Shown: positions 8,268-16,419 of the stretch, in pieces
How positions within the stretch are numbered: the stretch's first letter is position 1
How the letters are laid out: the number at the start of each line of letters is the position of its first letter
Assembly (NCBI GenBank): GCA_964617105.1
Contig: CAZTWC010000009.1
Location: 796-34,626, forward strand
Source of the DNA: CAZTWC01 sp964617105 [NCBI: uncultured Myxococcia bacterium]
GTDB taxonomy: Bacteria > CAZTWC01
Direction of reading: 5' to 3'
DNA: 33,831 nt
Position numbers and translations under genes: made by a program
The notes under the pieces: generated by a model
The model's database searches: none
Told to the model about the DNA's origin: nothing
Seen by the model: only the letters and a program-made list of their open reading frames with translations

Positions 8268-9968
8268 CTAAAACATAAACTCAAATTTAGGTTCAGATTC
8301 TGGTTTTTGCTGGGGCAGATTGTCGTGGCAAAACTCCAGATGATTTTCCAGAAGGGCTTTTTTTCTATATCCCTTCTTTTGGGCTTTTTGGTAATACTCT
8401 ATGGCCTTAGAATAAAATTTCTCTTTCTCATGCCAGTGTCCCATTAAAAAGTAGGCTTCCGGCAGTTGGCGATTGTAAAAAATCAACTCCTTCAATACAT
8501 AGTATCCCAGGTTATATTCCCGCAGATGGGGCCACTTTTTTATCCTGAATTTTTTAACCCCTTCATTATCTTCGCCATTTACATAATAGCGGTAAAAAGC
8601 GGTATCTCCATGGCCAAAATAGACTTTTGAGGAGAAGATATGGAAATTGAAAATTACTTGCACGAAGGTAATTAGGATAAAAATAGCATAGATGGAGATG
8701 TTTTTAAAATTTGTCAACCCGGCATTAAAATCCCGGGAATTCTTTCCATTCTTTAGGCTATTCAGACCAAGAAGCCAATCCAGGAATATACCGGCCAGCA
8801 AAAAGGGAACCGGATGCAGTAAATTATAATAATAGGTCTTGGTAATTGCGGCCATATCCTGAAACAGGAGAAAAAAGACAAAAAACAGACCCCAGATAAA
8901 CATGATACTTTCCACTTGCCGCCTGGTTTTGGTTTCGGAAGGCAAAGGTTCGGTAGATTTTCCCCGGGCCATAACTTTTTTAGCCAGGAAACAGGCCAGA
9001 CTATAGAGCATCAACAGCATCCCGGCCAGAATAATTACTATCTCTAAAAGGTTTATCCATTTGTGCAGGGATATGGCCAGGTTTTTCTTCTGAGTGCTCA
9101 GCAGTGAATAAACGTAATTCGGATATACTGAATAGTAGGTCTGGTTCAAGTGGGTCAATTGATCGGGAATATAGAAGTTATACAAAAAAGAGAGTAGTCT
9201 CTGGTGACGCATAACCTGGTCAACCTTTTTTTCATCCTCTTCAACCGTGCTGAAACAGATACGGATATTTTTAAAATCATTGGTGAGTTCATAGTATATA
9301 AAGGTGGAGTGGAGCAGAATAAAGCATAAAACACCGGCCAGAAAATGCTTAATTTTTATAGAAGGTCTGAATATCAACCAGCATATAAAAACCGGGACAA
9401 AAGTGAGGGCCACCACAAAGTGGATCTGCACCACCATCCCCCATAACGCAATTAGCAGAATCAGGTAAACGCTTTTTTTCTCCACCACAATTTTAAGCAG
9501 GGAGTAAAAGATCAAAATTAAAAAGGTAACCACTAACTGGTCTCTGCTTTGGCGGTCTGTGCCCATTAGCAAAATAGGAAACAGGGAGTGTAAACCGGCG
9601 GCAAAAAGGGCAATGCGGGGATTGAAATAGCGGCGGATCATTCGGTATAGAAGCAGGATGCCCGCCAGGTTGAACAGTTCAAACAGGGCAATTAAAACAG
9701 CGACTTTACCACCTCCCACCCAGAGGGCAAAGGCCACTATGTAAAAGTATAGGGGGCCGTGACGAAAATAGTATGAATCATCAGAGCCCAGGTTGTCTAT
9801 CCGATTGCCCAAAAGCACAACTTCACCGTCAATAATACGGTTGGCCATTATGGTGTCAAATTTTTCGTCAGCATCCAGATCCACATAAGTACCGGCGGAG
9901 TAAAGACGAATGATGGCAGCCAGAAGAAAAATTAGAATAAAGAGATAGGCAGAGATATTTTTTTTCAT
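8268..9968 (-). CDS. GT-C/PMT-type membrane glycosyltransferase with C-terminal TPR-like segment
   Basis: This 566-residue polytopic membrane protein resembles the ArnT/PMT (GT39/GT83) superfamily. These enzymes transfer sugars from polyprenyl-phosphate donors on the periplasmic side. The first hydrophobic helix (about 7-26) is followed by DLDADE (30-35), which matches the acidic motif in the first periplasmic loop of GT-C enzymes. A HGPLYFY segment after it also fits the family. About 10 hydrophobic helices can be seen. The last 60-70 residues form an amphipathic TPR-like unit (YFLMGHWHEKEKFYSKAIEY), which is not general for the family. No clear Shine-Dalgarno precedes the ATG at 9968. It is transcribed away from the promoter region of the next operon. 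Donor and acceptor are unknown. Confidence 0.8.
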   Translation of the reverse strand: MKKNISAYLFILIFLLAAIIRLYSAGTYVDLDADEKFDTIMANRIIDGEVVLLGNRIDNLGSDDSYYFRHGPLYFYIVAFALWVGGGKVAVLIALFELFNLAGILLLYRMIRRYFNPRIALFAAGLHSLFPILLMGTDRQSRDQLVVTFLILIFYSLLKIVVEKKSVYLILLIALWGMVVQIHFVVALTFVPVFICWLIFRPSIKIKHFLAGVLCFILLHSTFIYYELTNDFKNIRICFSTVEEDEKKVDQVMRHQRLLSFLYNFYIPDQLTHLNQTYYSVYPNYVYSLLSTQKKNLAISLHKWINLLEIVIILAGMLLMLYSLACFLAKKVMARGKSTEPLPSETKTRRQVESIMFIWGLFFVFFLLFQDMAAITKTYYYNLLHPVPFLLAGIFLDWLLGLNSLKNGKNSRDFNAGLTNFKNISIYAIFILITFVQVIFNFHIFSSKVYFGHGDTAFYRYYVNGEDNEGVKKFRIKKWPHLREYNLGYYVLKELIFYNRQLPEAYFLMGHWHEKEKFYSKAIEYYQKAQKKGYRKKALLENHLEFCHDNLPQQKPESEPKFEFMF

Positions 9969-9998
9969 TACTATTTTAAATTTTACTTAGCGAGTTAT

Positions 9999-10028
9999 TT
10001 GACAGGTGGTTTTTAACTATAATATGAT
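9999..10028 (+). promoter_or_regulatory. Sigma70-type promoter for the 10104-16388 operon
   Basis: TTGACA at 9999-10004 and TATGAT at 10023-10028 are separated by 18 bases, a near-consensus match. A start near 10035 would give a leader of about 70 bases before the ATG at 10104. A closer TATAAT at 10018-10023 exists, but its 13-base spacing is too short. The element sits in the divergent gap between the GT-C gene and the lipoprotein operon. Confidence 0.65.
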
Positions 10029-10103
10029 AAAAAATGGTAAACTACAAGAAAGTTGGGGCAACAGACCATAATGTCTCAGCGCTCCTTTTGAGAATTGTTA
10101 TAA

Positions 10104-11864
10104 ATGATTTTTAGGCTAAAAAATAAGAAATCGATGTTTCTATTTTGCCTCTGTCTGCTGATTTTCTTGATGTATGGTTGTCAAGAAAAAGGTGATACAG
10201 GTGGAGCCAGGCAGTTAAAGATGGCCTTGACAGGGAAGGATGGGAACTCCTTAAACTGCAGTAGATACTGCCTTAGCACCATTGAAGTTGAAGTGAGAGA
10301 GATGGAAGGTGGGCAAACTCTCTTTAAAAAGGCGGTGAATTGTAAGACCAAAGGGGTGCTGGTGGACAAACTGGAGGGGGGGCAGGAGGTTGAGGTGATA
10401 GTCAATGGATATGACAGTGATGGCAACAAGTTGCATGGAGGTCAGAGCCAACCCATAGAGATTTGGAATGGGATTACCCGCGAGGTAAATATTAAGATGA
10501 TCCCTTTGGGGAAATATCCCCGTATATTGGAGGTGACTCCAGCCTTTATTAATCCCACGGTGGTGGAAACTGTGGTGGTCAAAGGGAAAAATCTGGGACA
10601 GGGGGCAGGCAGCCAGCGTCATTTATACTTCGGTGAGGAGGAGATTAGCGGTGATATCAGTTTGTGGACCGAAGAGAGGATTGAGATTCCCTCTGATACT
10701 TTTGCAGAAAAAGGCTCCAATACTCTGAAAGTGAAGGTGTGCAATATAGACAACCAGGAGAATAATATCTATCTCAAAGTGTTAAATCTGGACCAGAATA
10801 TCTCGGTGTTCAAGCATCCAGCTCACTCGTTGTGGAAAAAAGAGTGTGGAGCTTTTGCGGTCACCGGCCTCGATTTTTTAGCCAATGGAGATCTGTTGGC
10901 CCTATTTGCCTGTCAAGACAAGAAATCAGGAGTCCTTTTTTCCCTTTGGTACGATGAGAAAGAAGAACGCTATTTGCCGGTGCGGGAAGATATTGAGATG
11001 GAGATACTTCCCATAGACAGCGCTATTTTGTCCAAGGTTAATTATCTGCTGGTAGCCGGTACGGGAGAAAAACCCTACTTGTTGACTATTGACCTGGATG
11101 AAATGTCAATTATTAACCGTTTTGTTTTACCTGCCAGGCCTCTGTCGTTGGCGGTGAATGACGATGGCTCGTTGGCCGCGTTGGGCATGAAGGATTTTGC
11201 CGAACTCTATTATTTCCAGGTGGACGATCTCAAGGAGGGAAATTTCACTCCCCAAAAAATAGATATGAAAACTCCCATGCAGATATCCAGTTTGCAATTT
11301 GTTAAACAGCAGGACCAGGTTCTTTATGCACTAAATTCTTTAGTTGGTAGTCAGCAGCAACTGCTGGAGATATCTTTTGCCAATAGCCAGGCAACCATAA
11401 AAACAAATTACGACCTGGATAAAATGGCCGGTTGTAAGAGTCCTCACAGTTTAACTGTAAGTGCAAACCAAACCGTTTATATCACCTGCAGTATTACGGA
11501 AAAAATAATCACCTTTAATTTGCAGAACCAGCATAGCGGGGCCATTGTATCAATACCTTTGGTGGATGGTTTTTCCGGGTATGACCTGGAGTTTCCTCAA
11601 CGGCTGGCTTTGTCGGCTGACCAACTCTTACTCTTTGCAGTAGCCCGCGATTCACCTACTTTTTCTATTATAAATGCAGTCCAAAGATCCCTGATTAGCG
11701 TGGTTAAACTTCCCCATAAGCCAGATGAAGAAGTCTTGGAAGATCTGCTCAACGATATAGATATTTGGCAAGATTCCCAGGACCCTTTAAAGGCCAGAGC
11801 CGTCCTATCCGGACCGCTTAACGGAACTTTTTCCTATACCAATATTTTTAACCGAAAAAAATGA
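10104..11864 (+). CDS. Lipoprotein with IPT/TIG domain and propeller-like region
   Basis: The 586-residue protein starts with a basic N-terminus, a hydrophobic stretch and a lipobox-like MYGC (Cys26), so it is probably lipid-anchored. Residues 27-130 read as a beta-sandwich. About residues 138-230 match an IPT/TIG domain (PRILEVTPAFINPTVVETVVVKG pattern, then NLG and NTLKVKVCN). The remaining 340 residues show repeated beta-strand blocks such as LSLAVNDDGSLAAL and LTVSANQTVYITC, as in WD40/YVTN-like propellers. No enzyme motif is visible. The ATG at 10104 lacks a clear ribosome-binding site; an in-frame ATG at 10134 would still leave a short signal peptide. Its stop overlaps the next start by 4 bases, suggesting translational coupling to the sigma54 activator. 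A surface ligand-sensing role is possible but inferred. Confidence 0.75.
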   Translation: MIFRLKNKKSMFLFCLCLLIFLMYGCQEKGDTGGARQLKMALTGKDGNSLNCSRYCLSTIEVEVREMEGGQTLFKKAVNCKTKGVLVDKLEGGQEVEVIVNGYDSDGNKLHGGQSQPIEIWNGITREVNIKMIPLGKYPRILEVTPAFINPTVVETVVVKGKNLGQGAGSQRHLYFGEEEISGDISLWTEERIEIPSDTFAEKGSNTLKVKVCNIDNQENNIYLKVLNLDQNISVFKHPAHSLWKKECGAFAVTGLDFLANGDLLALFACQDKKSGVLFSLWYDEKEERYLPVREDIEMEILPIDSAILSKVNYLLVAGTGEKPYLLTIDLDEMSIINRFVLPARPLSLAVNDDGSLAALGMKDFAELYYFQVDDLKEGNFTPQKIDMKTPMQISSLQFVKQQDQVLYALNSLVGSQQQLLEISFANSQATIKTNYDLDKMAGCKSPHSLTVSANQTVYITCSITEKIITFNLQNQHSGAIVSIPLVDGFSGYDLEFPQRLALSADQLLLFAVARDSPTFSIINAVQRSLISVVKLPHKPDEEVLEDLLNDIDIWQDSQDPLKARAVLSGPLNGTFSYTNIFNRKK

Positions 11865-13906
11865 TTAAATTAACTCTGGAAAAAGGCGATAACAGCCGAA
11901 CATTTTTTAAAAGTGAGCCTAAGATAACTTTGGGGCGCAGCCATCATAACCAAATAGTGCTAAACTATCCCTTTGTCTCCTCTCAACACGCCGAAATAAT
12001 CAAACAAAAGGGGGAATACTGTTTGCGCGATCTGGATAGCACCAATGGCACCAGTATTATCAGGGATGACACTCTTATCTTGCTTAAAAAGGAGGTGGAA
12101 AGGAATTCTGTTCTTTTGCAAAGTGGGGATATAATCTGCCTGGGTTTTGCCGAAGACAGGATCCGGTTAGGTTTTGAAGTTGTCTCTCAACCATCTTGTC
12201 AGGTCGAGGATGAGGAAAATGTGTGTGACCGGTTGGGTGACGGTCGAACCGTAGTGATCTCCAGCCAGGAGATAAGTCAGTTATCGGCCATTGAAACCAG
12301 GATTAAGTCCAGTCCCCAAACTCTTTTGTCAATTTACGATCTGAACAAAACTTTCCAGACCATATTTAGCCATCAAGAGTTGCTTTCCAATTTGGGAGAT
12401 CAGTTGTTGAAACTATTTCCCCGCGCCGACAACCTGGTGGTGCTGGAGAACAAAGACAATAAAAATTTGAACATAAAAAAATATTTTATTCGTCAACAGA
12501 GAGGCCAGGAGAAGATCAAGGATATAACCCAGGAGATGGCGGGGAAGGAAGAAGATATATTTTGGAGCAGGACTATGGCCTGTAAAATAGCCACTTCCAA
12601 AAGTACTCATATTTTTCAGGAAAAAGGAGGAAGTTTGAGTTCTGCCAGCATTGTAGCCTCTGGGATCACTTCCTGCATGGGTGCGCCATTACTGACGGGT
12701 TTGAGAGAGGAGGGAAAGGTCAAATACGTATTGCAATTGAACTGTGGTCACCAGGATTATTGCTTTGGCCAGAAAGATTTGGATTTGTTGACTTTAGTAG
12801 TTGGTCAACTCTCCCTCAATTTAGAAAATATTGAACTTTACAGCCGTCTTCAGGAGGTCAACAGCCTGCTGGAACGGGAGAATCAACTGCTAAAACAGGA
12901 GATAGAGCAGGGGGAGAGAAAAGACAATTTTGTTGAGATTATTGGCAATTCCAACGCACTGCGTAAGAGTTTGACCCTTTTAAAGCGGGTGATGAAATCT
13001 CATATTACTGTTCTTTTAGAAGGGGAAACCGGTACCGGCAAGGAGTTGTTTGCCAGAGCCCTTCACTTCAACGGACCCCGGGCTCAAAAACTCTTTGTGG
13101 TTCAGAATTGTGCCGCCATACCGGAAAACCTTTTGGAGAGTGAACTTTTTGGCCACAAGAAAGGGGCTTTTACCGGGGTCGACAAAGATAAGAAGGGGCT
13201 TTTTGAAGTGGCCCATGGCGGGACCATATTTTTAGATGAGATTGGAGAGATGAGTAGTGCCATGCAGGCAAAATTGCTGCGGGTCTGCCAGGAGGGAGAG
13301 ATCCGGCAGGTGGGCGCTTTGAAAAATATCAATGTGGATATCCGTATAATAGCCGCTACCAACCGTTCTCTGCTGTCTATGGTAGAGGATGGATTGTTTC
13401 GCGAAGATTTGTTTTACCGGTTGAGTTCTTTCCCCATTCTGATCCCGCCTTTGCGGGATAGAAAAGAGGATATCCCTCTATTGGCCAGGCATTTTTTAGA
13501 AAAGTTCTGCCGTCAGGAAAAGATGAAGGTGGTTGGTATGAGCAGGGAGGTACTGGATATTTTGGAGTCTTATCACTATCCAGGCAATGTTCGCCAACTG
13601 CAAAACGAAATTTCCCGGGCGGCAGTTTTGGCGGGAGAAGGATTTTCTATCCAACCAGACCATCTTTCCCACCAGGTGTTGGATTCGATGCGGAAAACTG
13701 AAGCAAAGAGCGCAGGGAATATTCTGGACCAAAATAAAGAACTTGAGGGTAAAATGGTAAAAGAGATCATGTTCAAAACAGAACGTGAATTGATTAATAA
13801 AGTTATGAACCAGGTGGAAGGCAATCGAACCAGGGCCGCACAAGTATTGGGTATCAGTCGAGTGGGGTTGATGAAGATGCTGAAAAGACTGGAGTTGAAT
13901 GAATGA
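11861..13906 (+). CDS. FHA-GAF-sigma54 AAA+ activator with Fis-type HTH
   Basis: This 681-residue enhancer-binding protein activates sigma54 RNA polymerase. An N-terminal FHA domain has GR (25-26), SSxH (40-43) and DLDSTNGT (57-64), so it should read phospho-threonine on a partner. A GAF-like sensor region follows at about 165-330, then a coiled coil. The AAA+ core has Walker A GETGTGKE (388-395), the sigma54-contact loop GAFTGV (435-440; usually GAFTGA), Walker B FLDEIGE (457-463) and NVRQLQNE. The C-terminal Fis-type helix-turn-helix (NRTRAAQVLGISRVGLMKML) lies at about 653-675. It has no receiver domain. It overlaps both neighbours by 4 bases. An in-line Ser/Thr kinase is not present in this window, so the phospho-input must come from elsewhere. 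Confidence 0.93.
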   Translation: MIKLTLEKGDNSRTFFKSEPKITLGRSHHNQIVLNYPFVSSQHAEIIKQKGEYCLRDLDSTNGTSIIRDDTLILLKKEVERNSVLLQSGDIICLGFAEDRIRLGFEVVSQPSCQVEDEENVCDRLGDGRTVVISSQEISQLSAIETRIKSSPQTLLSIYDLNKTFQTIFSHQELLSNLGDQLLKLFPRADNLVVLENKDNKNLNIKKYFIRQQRGQEKIKDITQEMAGKEEDIFWSRTMACKIATSKSTHIFQEKGGSLSSASIVASGITSCMGAPLLTGLREEGKVKYVLQLNCGHQDYCFGQKDLDLLTLVVGQLSLNLENIELYSRLQEVNSLLERENQLLKQEIEQGERKDNFVEIIGNSNALRKSLTLLKRVMKSHITVLLEGETGTGKELFARALHFNGPRAQKLFVVQNCAAIPENLLESELFGHKKGAFTGVDKDKKGLFEVAHGGTIFLDEIGEMSSAMQAKLLRVCQEGEIRQVGALKNINVDIRIIAATNRSLLSMVEDGLFREDLFYRLSSFPILIPPLRDRKEDIPLLARHFLEKFCRQEKMKVVGMSREVLDILESYHYPGNVRQLQNEISRAAVLAGEGFSIQPDHLSHQVLDSMRKTEAKSAGNILDQNKELEGKMVKEIMFKTERELINKVMNQVEGNRTRAAQVLGISRVGLMKMLKRLELNE

Positions 13907-15249
13907 ATCCACCCTCTGTCAGTTTGTGTATGATTCTTTGCAATGAGGAACAATTTCTGCGGCAGTGCCTGCAATCGGCCCGCCCTTATGTAGATGAAAT
14001 AGTGGTGGTAGACACCGGTTCTACAGATAACGGAATGAAAATTGCAATAGATATGGGGGGGAGAGTGGAGCAGATTACCTGGCAGAAGGACTTTTCTCTG
14101 GCCAGAAACCACTCTTTGCAGTTGGCTCGGGGAGAATGGGTGTTGATTCTCGATGCTGATGAAACAGTGGAGCCAATGGATCGGGAGCTATTTAGGAGTT
14201 TATTGGCTCAACCGCAGATGTTGGGTTACTATTTAAAAATATGCAATATCAATGACCAGGGAGAGTGTGGTTCTTTTGCCACAGCAATGAGGCTTTTTCG
14301 CAACAGGCCTGAAATAAGGTTTAAATACCCTCTTCATGAATCGGTGTTGGATGCGGTTTTGGAGTATGGACAAAAACAGGGAATGAAAACCGCCACCCAC
14401 CCAATGTTGATAAAACACTATGGATACACCAGCCAGGTGATGCAGGTAAAAAACAAGTTAGAACGGAACCAGGCTATTTTAAAGAAGGCTTTAGTTAATA
14501 AAAATTTTCAAAATGACCTTTTTATTATTTACAATTATGCCAAACTATTACGCCATCCTGATCTTCAGGAGCATGAGGATAATAAGCAGGCGGAACAATG
14601 GCTACAGAGAGCTTTTGAGCAGTTAGAGAGTGTGGATATTAAAATCCGCCACAATTTGCCCTATGCAACTGATATTTGTTATCAGTGGGCCGATTTTTTA
14701 AATCAGCGGGGAGATACAGAAAAAGCACTTCAGGTTTTACGACAGGGAGTTATGCTGGTGGAGCCAACCTGTGATCTGCTCTATTTTAAAGGTGAATTGG
14801 CCTTTAAATCGGGATCTCTGGAGGAGGCGAAACGGGATTGGCGGCAATGTCGGGAGTCTAATGAAGTTTTGGGCTCCTATAATTTAGCCGGGGCCGACAA
14901 CTATTTACCTTTGTGCGGATTGGCTCAAATTTCCTTTATCCGCGGAAATATCAAGAAAGGAAGAGAGTTGTTGGAGCAGGCTATTACCGAAGCGGGAGAT
15001 AGTTCTCCCTATCCCCGGTATCAAATGGCTTATCACCTGATACAGGAGCAAAAATTAAAGCAGGCAATATTTCAGTATATGGAGATCTCCAAAACCTGGC
15101 CTGGGGAGATCAAGGCCTGGATTTTTGGTGCCCGGCTTCTAAACAACCTGAACTTGAAAGAACGGGCCTGCCAGTGGTTACAAACTGCAGCCCAATTGGA
15201 TCAAAATGATCCAGATCTACAAAAGGTAAAAGAAGAGGTTGAAAAATGA
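13903..15249 (+). CDS. GT2 glycosyltransferase fused to TPR repeats
   Basis: The first 200 residues of this 448-residue protein are a GT-A fold family 2 glycosyltransferase: SLCMILCNEEQFL near the N-terminus, VVVDTGSTDNG for the nucleotide-sugar site, and LDADE with the DxD metal motif at 84-86. The rest is a helical array with TPR-like repeats (WADFLNQRGDTEKALQVL, YFKGELAFKSGSLEEAK and others). This architecture is common in COG0463-type TPR glycosyltransferases of uncertain acceptor. There is no membrane segment, so it should be cytoplasmic. The ATG overlaps the stop of the sigma54 activator by 4 bases, and its own stop overlaps the next start by 4 bases. Coupling a glycosyltransferase to a regulator and a lipoprotein suggests regulated surface glycosylation, which is inference. 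Confidence 0.88.
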   Translation: MNPPSVSLCMILCNEEQFLRQCLQSARPYVDEIVVVDTGSTDNGMKIAIDMGGRVEQITWQKDFSLARNHSLQLARGEWVLILDADETVEPMDRELFRSLLAQPQMLGYYLKICNINDQGECGSFATAMRLFRNRPEIRFKYPLHESVLDAVLEYGQKQGMKTATHPMLIKHYGYTSQVMQVKNKLERNQAILKKALVNKNFQNDLFIIYNYAKLLRHPDLQEHEDNKQAEQWLQRAFEQLESVDIKIRHNLPYATDICYQWADFLNQRGDTEKALQVLRQGVMLVEPTCDLLYFKGELAFKSGSLEEAKRDWRQCRESNEVLGSYNLAGADNYLPLCGLAQISFIRGNIKKGRELLEQAITEAGDSSPYPRYQMAYHLIQEQKLKQAIFQYMEISKTWPGEIKAWIFGARLLNNLNLKERACQWLQTAAQLDQNDPDLQKVKEEVEK

Positions 15250-16388
15250 TAGATAAAGCCCGGAAAGTCACTTTTGAATGGCTTATCAACCAGGTCTTGC
15301 CAGTAAAAGGCCGGGTAATTTTACCATTTTTGAAGGTCGTGGCCTTTATTTTGCTTATATTTCCACAATTTTGCAAAGCTGAAAAAGATTTGCACCAGGA
15401 TTTGATACCATCGATAGACCAGGCGGAAAATTCGGGCCGTTACTATTTGGAGCAATATACCCTGGCCTTTTATTTGACTAAAGGATACCGGGGCTATATC
15501 AGTTTTATACTCTCCAACATGGGGTTGCAAAAAGGGTATGCGGTTTTAAAAAGCGAGTTTAAAACCCCGGATCAAAAGAGTTATGATCACAAAAGTAAAT
15601 ATGCCCGAGATGAATGGAGATTTAAAAAATCCAATTTTAACCTTACATTGGGAAAAGATGGAGGCTCAAACAGCATTCAGACCGGAGAAGACGGCAAGAT
15701 AATAGTTCAGATAGATAATCCCAAAATCCAGGCTCGTTATGAACTTACCAACCTGATTGATCCCATCCGCCCCAAAGATTTTTTGGTTTTTTACGGCAGC
15801 AAAGAGCGCTATTATAGGCTGGTTCTGTTTATCCCCTGGGGCAAAGTGAAAGGCAAGGTGCTGGTCAAGTCTTCGGGCCGGGTTCACCAGGTGGAGGGAT
15901 TTGTTTACGCCGATCATTCCCTGACCAATGTATCTCCCCGGAAGCAGGCCCGAACCTGGTATCGGATGCGGCAAAAGGTGGATGATACCATTGTGACTTT
16001 TATTGTCTTTACCGTGCCAGGCATAAAAAAACTAAACGGCTTTGTTATGGTAGCCCGGGAGAATAAGATTCTATTTTATAGCGATCGGATAAAATTTTAT
16101 GCCCGAAATAAAAAAGAGTTTGATAATGGCGACAAGATCCCCCGGGCTCTGCGGATTATCGCCTCTAACAACGGTAAAAAGTTGCGAGCAACCATGCTGG
16201 GAGAAAAGATTATCAAGGCCCAGAGTATGCTTTCCGGATTTAATTCTATGATTCGTTTTGTCCTCTCCAAACTGGTTGATCCCTGGGATTACGAAACCGC
16301 CTGCAAATGGATTTTTGAAATCAACGGCACTGACGCCAAAAAAATCTCCGGCAAGGGGATTTTTTCTGTTACTACTACCGATAGATGA
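15246..16388 (+). CDS. Secreted lipocalin-like (CrtC/AttH/Svf1-type) protein, tentative
   Basis: This 380-residue product has a long basic N-region, a hydrophobic stretch (about 27-39) and a possible signal-peptidase site near CKA-EK (44-47). The mature part is beta-rich. The first half (YYLEQYTLAFYLTKGYRGYISFI) and a later VEGFVYADHSLTNVSP segment resemble the strand pairs and the G-x-x-x-DH motif of the two-domain lipocalin-like superfamily that includes CrtC, AttH and Svf1. No residue set proves activity. These folds typically bind hydrophobic ligands, which would fit the convergent MMPL exporter 31 bases downstream. The ATG overlaps the GT2 stop by 4 bases. Family assignment is by pattern only; a different beta-rich secreted protein remains possible. 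Confidence 0.5.
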   Translation: MIDKARKVTFEWLINQVLPVKGRVILPFLKVVAFILLIFPQFCKAEKDLHQDLIPSIDQAENSGRYYLEQYTLAFYLTKGYRGYISFILSNMGLQKGYAVLKSEFKTPDQKSYDHKSKYARDEWRFKKSNFNLTLGKDGGSNSIQTGEDGKIIVQIDNPKIQARYELTNLIDPIRPKDFLVFYGSKERYYRLVLFIPWGKVKGKVLVKSSGRVHQVEGFVYADHSLTNVSPRKQARTWYRMRQKVDDTIVTFIVFTVPGIKKLNGFVMVARENKILFYSDRIKFYARNKKEFDNGDKIPRALRIIASNNGKKLRATMLGEKIIKAQSMLSGFNSMIRFVLSKLVDPWDYETACKWIFEINGTDAKKISGKGIFSVTTTDR

Positions 16389-16419
16389 TTAAATCGTGAA
16401 ACAAATTTCCAGGAAATGA

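Noticed and set aside
10071-10091. A six-codon leader ORF (MSQRSF) before the lipoprotein gene
   Set aside because: It has no ribosome-binding site and no run of regulatory codons, so I did not treat it as an attenuator peptide.
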